Shown here: positions 1-10,615 of the stretch, piece by piece | How the letters are laid out: each line of letters opens with the position of its first letter | Position numbering within the stretch: position 1 is the first letter of the stretch | From: Massospora cicadina | Lineage: Eukaryota > Entomophthoromycota > Entomophthoromycetes > Entomophthorales > Entomophthoraceae | Assembly (NCBI GenBank): GCA_022478985.1 | Contig: JAKSZP010004231.1 | Coordinates: 50,228 to 114,227, forward strand | DNA: 64,000 nt | Direction of reading: 5' to 3' | Program-made: the position numbers and the translations under genes | Notes under the pieces: generated by a model | Told to the model about the DNA's origin: nothing | Databases searched by the model: none | What the model saw: the letters and a program-made list of their open reading frames with translations, nothing else

Positions 1-801
1 ATCCAGCTATCCAACACTTCGATTTGCCTTGGGCCTCATTGATTAATTGTCAGTTATCAGTAATGTCCTCCCAGTTGTCATGGACAAAGGAGGAGGCCGT
101 ATTGTCAAAGTAAATGACATGGGAGTGTAAGGTCTGGGTGAGCCTCAGTTGTCAGGAGGCTTCATGATGGTGTAACACGACTAACTGGAGGAGGTGATGA
201 ATAGCAGGGTGGACAAAGTTCTGAAGGTAGCACTTGAACCAAGGTAAGTTCTCCCGCTGGCAGCTGGGCCAAGGTTAAAGTTCCTGCATGGTAGAGGGCA
301 CTGAATAGGCGCAGGAGCAGATAGAGTGGGCAACCATGGAGTAAATGCCATCTATTAACTGTTGAACAATGTCGTTAAATTTCTCATAATGAAGTTGGAC
401 CTGATTTCCATCAATGGAGGGAAGGGAGAACTGGAACATGACCTAAAATCTAAGCTCTTAAGATGCGTGGACAGCACTTCATACTGCAAGGTCTTAATAA
501 ATCAAACAACGCTTATTGACTGATCAGCAGATTAATATTTGTGAATGATAGTATTCTCCATTATTTATGATAAACGTTTTCACTTAGGACAGCTTGGGTC
601 ACCCTGCAGTGAGCAAAACTTCTCTCAGCAAAATAGTTCCCTTGACTATTGACAAAGTTTGAAAATGGACTCAAAGCTAAAAATTAGTGAAGAGGGAAAA
701 AACAAAAAGATGAAGAGATTATAAATACTTAATTAAGTTACAAAGCGCCAATATTATAGGTCATGTGGGATATAATGCCCCAGGGACCTTCAGGGCCCAT
801 A
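1..801 (-). other. Unclassified minus-strand coding remnant left of element A1
   Basis: Reading the minus strand from about 445 down to 1 gives a long, nearly open frame with only a few stops. It contains short coding-looking stretches such as LPSIDGNQVQLHYEKFNDIV. I do not recognise the protein. It could be a gag or part of a LINE ORF2. The piece lies immediately left of the GGATC target duplication of A1, so it was contiguous with the sequence at 7223 onwards before A1 inserted. That right-hand flank is LINE reverse transcriptase on the same strand, but I could not find the next RT motifs here. Bases 446-801 are AT-rich and show nothing recognisable. Confidence 0.3.
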
Positions 802-806
802 GGATC

Positions 807-1420
807 TGTAACAGATCAGGTGGAAGTCAATCTGAATGTGGCCCTGGTTTAATGGGCATCAAATTTAGTAAGTTTGGAGCTGGGCAAAATCGCCATCCCA
901 AATCTGAACCACCTCCGCAAAATGATGATGAGCTTATGCGGGGAATAAAGGTGATCTGGTGGAATGGCGATTCTTTGCTAATGATGTGGTGGTCAGGGTC
1001 CATAGGAGTTTAACAAAATGGAAAGCTTACCTGATGTTTGCAACGGATTATTTAAGGGAAGACGCTGCAGCCCTGAAGGGAAGTTGTGTCTTCTACAAAG
1101 AATTAAAGAATAAAGGATTTTGCTAAGCTCAAAATTTATTAAATTTATTTTAGTAAATAAGTCAAATTGGATCCAAGTTATGAGCTCCGCCAGTGAGCTC
1201 AGTGTGGCGTTGGCGTCATTCTCAGCCCTTTCCTGGTCCCAGACCCTGCTACTGATGTGCAGTGTCATGGGAACAGTGGTCTTAGAATACGTGGCAATGA
1301 CAAGACATGGCAGTTGGGTTTGGGGATGGGCCTCTGCCAGCCTGTACCTAGTATGGTCAGTAACTTGGCTCTTACTGCCCAATTCATTCGTTGCATATTG
1401 GCGCAAACCTGCCCTTTACA
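807..1420 (+). repeat. 5' LTR of A1
   Basis: It runs from TGTAACAGATCAGG to GCCCTTTACA, starting TG and ending CA. It matches the 3' LTR at 6571-7217 almost throughout. Near its 5' end it lacks about 30 nt that are present in the 3' LTR and in both A2 LTRs. It contains a TATTTAAGGG box-like sequence near 1045 and an AATAAAGG polyadenylation-type signal near 1107. Confidence 0.88.
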
Positions 1421-2138
1421 TTAGACACAACTCTAATACTTTCTTGTCAGTTTTATGGGGCCCCAAGAAGAGGAGGTGGTCCCAGGCGGGGAGAAGTGGT
1501 AACTGCCATGTAGTGATGGTGGTGATGGTGAGCTTCTCACTTATGTAGGTAATAAGAGAAGTGATCTGAGTGTGTGGTTTGAGGCCTGCAAGGAGAGAGG
1601 AATGCCAAAGGGGACCTGTATCACCAAAAGGATGAGCAGCTTTGCCTATGGAAGCCTTAGAGAAGATTCACCATTTGGTGTTGTGGATTCGTTTTCAGGT
1701 GTGATTGGCTCAAGCAATGGGTGGAGAGACCCCTTTCTCATTGCAGATCACGCAAATTGTGGATGCACTACCTCCAAAACTTTCCAGGTGGGTGCAAGAG
1801 TTGGTTGAGGAGCAAGGACGCCTGCTGGGATCCATGGATGAGTGTGTGGATTGGATTGACTGGGCGGCTTGTCCCGATGAGTTGCAGGATGAGGCGTGGT
1901 CAGCTCTGTTGACTTTAGGACAGGGCCAAGGTTCAGTGGAGGAATATGGGCAGATTTTCTGGCCATTGGCAAAATCAGTGAGAGTCTCAGCTTTGCAATC
2001 ATCGCGAATGTTCAGATAAGGGCTGCAGGCGGACATGTTGGCTGCCATGGTGGCTGCTAAAGTTCAGGGTTTGTTGGCGGAGGAGATTGCTTTGGCGATG
2101 CAGGTGGAAAAGCAATTGGTATTGTCATGGAACCAGTG

Positions 2139-3002
2139 AGAAGATTTGATGTTCCCAGTGTCAGACATTCTCCTTCTCAATTTTAAGAAAAAGAATGTTG
2201 GAGGTATTAGTGCTCCCAAATCTGCTACCATGATTGGCCCATCTCCTGCCCAATCATCAAATAATAATGTGGTTATCAATGATATGAGTACCAACGGTTA
2301 AAAGACCTTGGCGGATTCTCAGTGGAATACTAACTATTGGAAAAATACAGTTTATAACAAAAAATGGCTTAAAAAGGTAATAACTAATAATAAGATTATT
2401 CTGACTTCTCAGCCAAATTTGGGGTGTTCATCACCACATGAGTTTGAACACCTCCGAGGTGAGAAGATTTTACCCATCAATTATTGGGTGCAAATTAACC
2501 AATCATTACCATTCAGATCTGAACCCTCCTGAGGTGAGAAGATTTTACCCATCAATGATTGGGTACAAATTAACCAATAATTACCACATGAGTCTGACCA
2601 CCACTGAGGTGAGAAGATTTTACTTGACAATGATAGGGTAAAAATTAACCAATCATTACCACATGAGTCTGACCACCTCCAAGGTGAGAAGATTTTACTC
2701 ACTGGTGATTGGATACAATTCATCAAATCATAACCACATGGGTCAGTTTTGCCTCAAGATATTTATCTTCGATCTAATAGGCTGAAAGCCTATATTTCCT
2801 AATTTAGATGACTCAGCTTTATATACTTTTGCCTCAAATACCCATGGTCTCAAAATCCAAACTAGTTTAAATAGAAAAAACTAGTATCAAAGAAAGGACC
2901 TTCTTTGGGTTTGCCCTGCTTAAAACAATAAAAACTTAAAAAAACTTTAACATAGCGCTATTTAGTACTTTTATTCAAAATTAAAATTCTCACTTTAAAC
3001 AA
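2139..3002. other. Foreign insertion inside A1 gag, carrying a 75-bp tandem repeat
   Basis: Sister copy A2 runs straight from GGAGATTGCTTTG...GCAGGTGG to CCAGGAAGGGGCCAG across this site. A1 has about 0.86 kb of unrelated, AT-rich sequence in its place. The insert contains a tandem array at 2435-2745. No terminal inverted repeats, clear TSD or coding domain were found, and the exact boundaries are uncertain by about 20 nt because the flanks are diverged. Confidence 0.6.
2435..2745. repeat. Tandem repeat: four 75-bp units plus a partial fifth
   Basis: Units lie at 2435-2509, 2510-2584, 2585-2659 and 2660-2734, each exactly 75 bp. The core of each is GGTGAGAAGATTTTAC, followed further on by an AAATTAACCAATCATTAC-like end. 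A partial fifth unit starts with CACATGGGTCAG at 2735. 75 is a multiple of three, so units 1-3 read as one open frame on the plus strand (2438-2641), each giving a variant of EVRRFYPSIIG. A minus-strand frame is open as well. Whether it was ever translated is unknown. Confidence 0.9.
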
Positions 3003-3270
3003 AATATTTGTGGCATCCTTCAGCGGATCCCACACCCAGGAAGGGTCCAGTCACCTGTCATTACTAACAGAGGATGAGGAGGCTGGTGGGGTTCTCCACA
3101 GAATTTTGGGAATATCCATGGGGGATCCCATCAGGGTAGCAGTGAGGAGTCAGGAAGAGCAGGTCTGGGACCCAGGCAGAGCTATAGTCCCCAACCTACT
3201 TTGCCCACAAATTTGCAAGTCAAGAATGCTTCTAACATTAAATCTTCTTCTTTTCTTTGTCACAGGTTAT

Positions 3271-6200
3271 TTATTCCAGTCGAGCTATACTTGCATGGCT
3301 GGACTGAGAAGGTGTTGGCCCTGGTGGATACAGGGGCCAAGGAGAATTATGTAGAGTTTGCCTTAGCAGAACGTTTGCAGTTGGAAATGAGAAGGGGACC
3401 ATAGGTGGTGTTCGCTGACATATTGAGAAGAGCCTCATTGTGGGTTCTAAAGCCCTTAGTTGTCATTTAGCAGAAACCTTTTTGGTTGAAAGAGGGTTTC
3501 TGTGAAATTTGGAATCTGGCTCACCCCGTGGTGCTGGGGATGTTATGGTGGCATTGCTTCCATCCATGGATCGATGTGTTGCATAAAACAATTACCTTAT
3601 CACCCCAGATTGGTCCTCAAATGATGTGGAAGATGGAGGTTGGGGCAACATCCTGAGTGGATGCAGGAGCTTAGGGGGAATTCAATAGGTAGAGATCTCA
3701 CCCAAATACAGCGACTTCATGGACGTGTTAAGTCCCATTGGAAGTTCACCATTTTCCCCTATGGGTTCATTTGCATTCTTTTTTCAGTTCAATAATGATT
3801 TGGACCTTCCAAAGGGATGTTTAGTCTATCCTCTAAATGAATGGGCCAGGGAAGAATTGGAGAGCCATGTGGAGTCCATGCTAGACAAGGGTTAGATCGA
3901 GCCCTCCAGGGCTCCAGTGGTTTCTCCTAAGCTGTTAGCACCAAAGGCAAGTGGCGACTTATGCCCATGTGTGAATTTCTGACGTTTAAACATGGTCACA
4001 GAGCCAGATCCATATCTGATGCCACTTTTGGAGGATATTCCTCCAGTGGTCAATGGGTGCATGATGTTTACAAAGCTCAACCTAGCGGATGTGTTTAATC
4101 AGATCCTGGTGAGGCCAGAGCATCAGCAATACACGGCGTTCAAGTGCCAACTAGGGGTGTACCAATACCGTGTGATGCCATTTGGGCTGAGGAACGCTCC
4201 AGCAGTGTTCCAACGGATGATTGACCATGTCCTTGGGGGGATGATTGGATGTTGCTGTGCCACTTATATGGATGATATTTTAGTGTTCTCGCAGTCCCAG
4301 GAAGAACACGTTTGAGATGTTTTGGAAGTTTTGGGGGCAATAGGCCAAATGGGTTTGTGTTGAAGCCCTCCAAGTGCAAGTTCAACTGGAGTTCAGTGAC
4401 ATTTCTTGGCAACATGGTATTCCATAATGGATTGGGGGTATGTCTGGATAAGCTCCGAGCAGTTTGTGCATGGAAGGCTCCCACAGATCAGATGGGGGTG
4501 CAAAGTTTTTTGGGTACATTGACTTCCTTTGTTGGTTTGTGAAGAATCTTTCCCAGATGGCCTTACCGCTCACATGTTTGACCCAGGACGTTCCATTCAT
4601 ATGGGAAAGGAGGAAGAGCGGGCGTTTGAATTACTAAAGGGTAAGTTACTTACTGCCCCAGTTCTGGACCATCCAGATCTGAGGAAACCTCTAATGGTCG
4701 AGACAGATGCCTCAAATTATGCTGTGGGGGCGGTATTGCTTCAGGAGGGGGAGAATGGGTTGAAGCATCCCATGTGCTACTACAGCCATAAGCTGCTCCT
4801 TGTGGAAACAAACTAACTGATATACAATAAGGATCTGTTGTCAGTGATGGCAGCCTTGCATGAATGGCAACATCACCTGCTCTATGCCCGGCATCCTTTT
4901 GTGATTTTAATGGACCACAAAGCCTTAGAGTACTATTGAAAACTCCAAAAGATGAACCAGCGACAAGCCAGATGGCATGTGGAGCTGGTCTGCTATAATT
5001 TCAGGGTGGAGTACCAGCCTTGAGCTTCAAATGTCCTGGTGGATGGTTGAGCCCAGATGGAGCTTTTGTGTATGAGAAGGGGGAATTGGAGGAGTTCAAC
5101 GCCGCAATGATGCTCTGTCTAGATCAGTTCGCGATGTTCAAAGATGGGGGAGTGAGTTGGGGGAGGAAGCTCGCCAGAAGCAGAGGAGTGCGGAGTTTGC
5201 ATAAAGGCTGAAATCTGAGATGACAGAGGGTCAGCTGCACCAGTACCACACGGATTTCATGAAGAGGGATGGGGTGCTATACCACAAGTCATGTGATGGG
5301 TACCCAACCCATCATTAAGGTGGAAGGTAATCTGAGATTCCCATGACCATCTGCTGGTGGGTCACCCAAGAATGGGGAAGATGATGGAGCTGGTACAGCG
5401 GGACTATTCATGGCCAGGCCTTTGTAAGGATGTCCAGAAGTACATGCGGGAATGTTTGGTATGCACAAAGTCAGAGCCATCAAGAAAACTGCCATCAGGT
5501 AAGTTGAATCTGTTGCCAATACCGCAGACCCCTTGGAGTTTGATCAGCATCAATTTTATAGTAGGACTTCCAAAAGGTGCAGGGGAAGGATGTAATTATG
5601 GTGGCTGTGGATAGACTTACCAAATACTTAGGAATCTTACCATGCACTGGAAGTTTTTCAGTGAAGGATGCGGCAAGGGTTTTCATTGATGAGGTGTTTT
5701 CCTGTCATGGCTTACCTGAGGAGCTTATTTTGGATCATGGCCCACAATTCATCTCAAAATTCTGGTCGAGTCTACTGGGAAATTTGTAAATCAGACTGGG
5801 TCAGTCCTCAGCATACCATCCACAATCTGATGGTCAAATGGAGAGGGTAACCAGATACTTGAACAGTATCTGCGGTGTTACATGTCTTATTGACAGGATG
5901 ACTGGGTATCATGGGTCCGGATGGCCCAGTTTGCATACAATAACCACTCTCAATCCTTGTCAGGAATGTCACCGTTTTTTGCGAACCATGGACTCAACCC
6001 AAAGTCAAATGGGGGATCTACAGGTGGCATATGTCAGGGGGCGGATGAAATGATTCATACCATGTCAGAAATCAGGAAGATGCTGTGGGGGAACTTGAAG
6101 CAGGCGGTAGCTTGGCAGAAGCAGCAGGCTAATCGGAGAAGGGTGCTGGATCTGTCATTTGATCCTGGGGACTGGGTTATGGTATCAGCCAAGAACTATG

Positions 6201-6572
6201 CCATCCCTGTAAAGAGTTGTAAGCTGGGTCCAAAGTTTCTGGGCCCATAATGATCATCAGAGCTATTAATTGGGTCACCTTCAAGTTGAGTTTACCAGTG
6301 GGTTCCAGAGCCCACCCAGTGATTCACACTTCCCAGATGCAGGCTTTTGGGGGTGAGGGGCCCGAGCGCCCCTGTCCACTGAATCCTAGAGAAGGGGAGA
6401 TCCCAGAATATGAGGTGGAGCAGATACTGGATGTCAAGTGGGTGAGAGGCTGACAGCAGTAGTTGGTGAAGTGGAAGGGCTATCTGGTAGAGAAGTTGAT
6501 GTGGCAGATGATGGAGGACTGTGCGCAGTGCCCAGAGAAGGTCTGTGAATCTGGTCTTCACAGGGGGTGATG
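3271..6572 (+). pseudogene. pol remnant of A1: protease, RT, RNase H, integrase, chromodomain
   Basis: Domains in order: aspartic protease with intact LVDTGAKENY (about 3319); reverse transcriptase with MPFGLRNAPAVFQ and the catalytic YMDD at about 4265; RNase H with ETDASNYAVGAVLLQ (about 4700); integrase zinc region with SHDHLLVGHP and ECLVCTKSE (about 5340-5480); integrase core from about 5530; a chromodomain with LVKWKGYL near 6460. The frame changes several times and many stops are present, so no functional polyprotein can be made. Two lesions are shared with A2: a TAA in RNase H after VETN (4814-4816), and Asn in place of the first catalytic Asp of the integrase (SINFIVGLP, about 5550). 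As in A2, the reading frame ends at a TAA formed by the first bases of the 3' LTR (TGTAA). Confidence 0.88.
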
Positions 6573-7217
6573 TAATGGATCAGGAGGCACCTGATCTGTG
6601 CATTGACTCAGATCAGGTGGAAGTCAATCTGAATGTGGCCCTTGTTCAACAGGCATCAAATTTAGTAAGTTTGGAGCTGGGCGAAATCACCATCCCAAAT
6701 CTGAATCACCTCTGCGAAATGATGATGAGCTTATGTGGGGCGTGGATGGTGATCTGGTGGGATGGCGATTCTTCACTAATGATGTGGTGGTTGAGGTTCA
6801 GAGGAATTTGACAAAATGGAAAGCTTATTTGATGCTTGAAACGGATTATTTAAGGGTTCTTCTGCATCCCTGAAGGGCAGTTGTGTCTTCTACAAGGAAT
6901 TAAAGAATAAAGGATTTTGCTAAGCTCAAAATTTATTAAATTTATTTTAGTAAATAAGTCAAATTGGATCCAAGTTATGAGCTCCGCCAGTGAGCTCAGT
7001 GTGGCGTTGGCGTCATTCTCAGCCCTTTCCTGGTCCCAGACCCTGCTACTGATGTGCAGTGTCATGGGAACAGTGGTCTTAGAATACGTGGCAATGACAA
7101 GACATGGCAGTTGGGTTCAGGGATGGGCTTTTACCAGCCTGTACCTAGTATGGTAAGTAACTTGGCCCTTACTGCCCAATTCGTTCATTGCGTATTGGTG
7201 CAAACCCACCCATTACA
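6571..7217 (+). repeat. 3' LTR of A1
   Basis: It begins TGTAATGGATCAGGAGG directly after the purine-rich tract CAGGGGGTGA (6561-6570), which is the likely plus-strand primer site. It ends CCCATTACA, followed by the GGATC duplication. It carries the 5' segment that the 5' LTR has lost. The stretch from GCTAAGCTCAAAATTTATTAAA to the CCTGGTCCCAGACC block is nearly identical to the 5' LTR, so insertion may be fairly recent relative to the state of the coding region. Confidence 0.9.
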
Positions 7218-7222
7218 GGATC

Positions 7223-8427
7223 AGGATTTTTTACTGTCTTCCAGATTGATTTCCTAGATGGTGCCTTCAATGTATTGCATTGTCCTCATGACTGAAGAAG
7301 TGGGGGTGGCGTCTCTCAAGATTCAGTATGTGGGGATGTGATTCCTGAAGGTAATTCCATTGATTCTTATATACATAGTACTTCCTGATCAAATTTAGTT
7401 TTGGTGCCTTCAGGATAAGGTTCTGTTTGTGCTGGTTCAAGAGTCGATCTGTCAAAGCTCAAATTTAAGTGCAGGGATTTTTGCTTGCTTTCAACTTCTA
7501 TCCTGACAGAAGGAATTCAGGCGTGGGACACCCATGCTGTTCTGCGGTTGACAAAAACTTTTTGAATAACTTGTGATATGTCTATTACTAAAAAATAACT
7601 TGTGATATGTATTAAACAAGGCTATAAAGCGCCGGTTGAATAGGTTCTCCTGGTCTGAATTCTTATTAATGATGGTTGTGATTGAATCCCTAGAATCAGA
7701 AAGGATTTCGCCTTGAGCCAAAATTAAGTTGAACTTGTCACAGAGGAATTTTTCTGTCACCAAAGGTTCTATAAGGTATACCTCATAAGGTATGCCATCA
7801 GGGCCAGGGGCTTTAAGATGCAGAATTTAAGGAGAATATCCATAACCTCCTGCCAGGTGATAGGGACCAGAAGAGCTTCATTTGCCTGTGAGTTAATGGG
7901 AGGCTCTGGAGTGCGCCAATAAAAGTCTTGGATATCTGACAGGTCAACTTGGTCAGCATGGAAAATATTTGAGTATAAATGGTGTATTTCCTGTGTTATG
8001 GCTTCTTTATCATTGAAGTGGTGGTGTATTTCTTCAGTGCTGTAATTTCTGCGCTGTAGATCTGGCTTTTTGCTTCTAAAAGAAGAAGTGGGTGGGGCAT
8101 TTTCACTGGGCATAATAGTGGGAAGATGTGAAGTTGGCTGCCCGCTCTTCCTGAAGTGCCAATTCTGAGCAAAGGGCTTCTTGAGCAACTTCCCAGTCAT
8201 TCAGTTAACTGGGAGAGGGAGAAGGTTTGCAGTTCCATTCCAGGTGCCTAGTTCTAGCTTCAGCCTTCTTAAATCTGACGTGAGCTGCCATCATCTGAGC
8301 GTTGGCACAGACATAAGCCACCTGGTTAATTCCTGCCTTTTTGCTGCCCAACTAGTGCTGAAGTTGCTCAGTTGGGGTGGTGGGGAAAAGAGGTTGCCCA
8401 TATGGTTGAGGCCAGTTTCTCCCTAAT
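7223..8427 (-). pseudogene. LINE ORF2 fragment: start of the reverse transcriptase domain
   Basis: On the minus strand from 8200 downward, a LINE-type segment leads into the RT: EEIHHHFNDKEAITQEIHHL, then, after a one-base frame change near 7800, KAPGPDGIPYEVYLIE. The latter is the PGPDG(I)P motif that opens non-LTR reverse transcriptases. A second piece (7763-7491) has FNLILAQGEILSDS and RRFIALFNTYHKLF, matching the RT motif in which PI(A/S)LLN(T/V)DYKI is usual. The catalytic F/YADD box is not in the window piece. The fragment is cut on the left by A1 and on the right by the ORF1-only retroposon at 8447. It belongs with the APE and ORF1 pieces at 12131-14029. Confidence 0.82.
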
Positions 8428-8871
8428 AAAGGGATTGTTTAGAAGAAGCTTTTCTTTCCGCTTGATATCAATTTTGAGTGATTTTTGAAAACAAGTCAAC
8501 ATCTCACCACCACCTCACTGCACAAATTTCCAAATTTATGTCCTCAGATCCACTAATTGCTGCTCCAGTTTGGGGCAGTGGTGCCTCACCCACTAGCGTT
8601 TACCACCCAGCAGGCAAACAAACGCGGACTGGCTCATCCAGTCCACCAAATACATCTGGCCGCTATGTCCCTCCATGAGATCTAGCACTGCACCTCAAAC
8701 AAGTCCACCCAACCCACCCAAAACCCCTATCCCTACCCCAATCAAATATTTGCTTTTGCCTCTGCATCAAGTATGGACATCTCTTCCCATATACTGACAA
8801 ATCAATAATTGAGCTGGCAATGGCCACCTTTGAACCAGCAGGGTTAATCAACTTTTACCCTTACAAGGGTG

Positions 8872-10615
8872 TCACGATTCTGATATGGCTGGACAATAAG
8901 CCCTAAGTCATTATAGCAGATTGGGTAGGATCCACCAAGTTCAATATGAGTAATCATTATTTGAGCGCCTTAAGATAGGGCAATATTGGGTTATGGAGAA
9001 ATCGCCTTGAATTAGGAGATCGTGAAATTAACAAATGAAGGATTGATGGAGCCAATGATATATGGTGAATTAAATTACTAAGCAGTAGCATCTGAAGTCG
9101 CTACAATATAAGCAAGATGAGATGATCAGAAAGGGGTTTGTTAAGTAAGTTGAGAATAAGCGGAATAAGAAGAATCTGGAGTATTAGTATATTCAATAAA
9201 AGAAGTTGTGGGAGCAAGTGCTCTGTGTTTATTTGATGAAATTTTATTCTGTTGTTTTGAGGGCAACGATTGTCATATCATCAGCCCTGATTTCTCAGTG
9301 GGTCAAACCCTGTGCAAAATCTGTTGGCATATCTATGGAATACCGCCAATTTTATAACAGTGTTGCTCACTACAGGGGTACTCTGCTGGTTGGTGCTGAA
9401 GTAGCTAAAGGTTGGTGAAGAGGTGGCGGGGATGTGCCACTGTGGTTCAGTTTCAGCAGTTGTTGGTGGCGGGGAGGGGCAAGCCCTGGACGCCCGCCTC
9501 ACACACTGAGGCTGGAATTATGTGGATTATCATCTGGTTAAGTGGGGGGTTTGTCAGAATTTTAACCAGATGGAATCCTCCAATGATTAATCGTTATTTG
9601 GGATGAAATGGCCAATCTCGGTGGAATGGCTTATTGACTGAATTTTGTGTTATTTGATATGATTGCTGGTTAGTTGCTCCCAAATTTGGGTTGAGCCAAA
9701 ATTAGTATTCCGCCGAGTTTGGAAGTAGGTTTGAGTGGGGCCAATCGGTGGCCCCAAATTAGTATAAGGATCACCGGCAACTAATAGCTGAGGATGATCC
9801 AATTGATATCAGTCATCAGAATCAGTGTTTGACGCCAACTGCCATTCATGGACTGTTCTGGGTTTTCCAGCAGAAAGCCGATTTATTTGCTTCAAACGTT
9901 CATCTATGAATTTTCTGCATGTACTGATAATCTGATGTTGGTGGATCCAACAATTATGAGTTTAAGGCGGCTGAGGTTGTTTCTGGTGCCTCATTTAGTA
10001 TAAACAATTATCGCCTGAATAAGGCAATTCCTAATCAATCAACTGATATAAGTAAAGTAGAGATGTCAGCAAGATGCCAGGATATTCCAAGTCAAAGCAA
10101 GTGACCAAAGTTGTTTATGGTGTATTATTATCAACTCAAAGGTTGAACCCAAATTTGACATTTATTTAGATTAAATATTTATATGGCTCACCAGCGACTT
10201 AAGGCTGAGGATGAGCCAAAACTAATTCAGACATTGGGAAGGACAGAGCGAGAGGGTCGATGCCAGGGAAGAGAATAGTGTATTAGAAGAATAAGAAGAG
10301 TAGTTGGCTGGAAGAACCAGCAGAAGAGCTGATAGGTCAGCAGTGGGCGCAGTAGCCCTTTTGTAAATAGTATAAATACCTGGCGCTTCCTTCTCAATAA
10401 ATTTCTCCCTTTGCCTATTCTACCTTTTGTTATAAGTTTATTATTATTTCATTGGTTGGAGTTTAGGCTAGGGGATCCCCAAATGGCACAAGTGATATGC
10501 CAAGGGGTTAGCCGGCACTGATGGCCCTGACGCCTAAGGAAAAATGGCAAGGGCTGACCAGTCTTCATACTGGTTAGCCTGCCAACTATCAGAGCCCATA
10601 GTTGATTTTCTGAAA
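8872..10615 (+). mobile_element. LTR-derived insertion within retroposon copy 1
   Basis: Copy 2 of the retroposon runs uninterrupted across this point (CCCTACAAG then TGGTATTTTGG), so about 1.74 kb was inserted here. The left junction is ACAAGG then TGTCACGATT; the right is GAAA then AAGGT, giving an imperfect 5-bp duplication of the AAGG(T) type. The right part (9552-10615) is a clear LTR with an inverted relative at 52503-53567. The left part (8872-9551) also starts TGTCA and has an AATAAA-type signal near 9196, but it is only weakly similar. It may be a second, diverged LTR or another nested element. Confidence 0.6.
9552..10615 (+). repeat. LTR unit G1 (about 1.06 kb), plus orientation
   Basis: It begins TGTCAGAATTTTAACCAGATGG. 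Its reverse complement is found at 52503-53567, where perfect TSDs define the ends, and the relation continues over the whole length. Promoter-like TATAAATACC lies near 10371 and the polyadenylation signal CAATAAATTTC near 10396, a typical U3-R arrangement. No coding sequence is seen. The end near 10615 is inferred from the inverted copy. Confidence 0.75.

Larger units (their letters stand above)
1421..3260 (+). pseudogene. gag remnant of A1
   Basis: This stretch between the 5' LTR and the protease corresponds to Gag, the structural protein of the retrotransposon particle. The clearest coding piece is 1705-2019, which contains WVQELVEEQGRLLGS and DECVDWIDWAACPDEL. The same segment recurs in A2 at about 56308-56500, where it can be followed past a stop codon. 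It is broken by several stops and split by an insertion of about 0.86 kb (about 2139-3002). Homology to A2 resumes near 3003 at GATCCCACACCCAGGAAGG. No CCHC knuckle was seen. Assignment as gag rests on position and on conservation with A2, not on a recognised domain. Confidence 0.6.
807..7217 (+). mobile_element. Family A chromovirus A1 (Ty3/gypsy), complete but dead
   Basis: This is a 6.4-kb LTR retrotransposon with both LTRs and a perfect 5-bp target duplication, GGATC, at 802-806 and 7218-7222. Internal order is gag, protease, reverse transcriptase, RNase H, integrase, chromodomain, which is the Ty3/gypsy order with a chromovirus-type C-terminus. All reading frames are interrupted by stops and frameshifts. 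It is longer than its sister A2 (5.57 kb) mainly because about 0.86 kb of foreign sequence sits in gag (about 2139-3002). It inserted next to a minus-strand LINE fragment. The perfect TSD with strongly decayed coding frames fits an element that was already defective, or that decayed by point mutation after landing. Confidence 0.9.

Noticed and set aside
1120..1548. 142-codon frame starting in the A1 5' LTR
   Set aside because: The same frame occurs in the 3' LTR (6917-7156). It is LTR sequence with no domain, read through by chance.
2438..2641. A repeat-containing protein encoded by the 75-bp units
   Set aside because: Open frames exist on both strands only because the unit is 75 nt. There is no start context, no extension beyond the array and no conservation to test.
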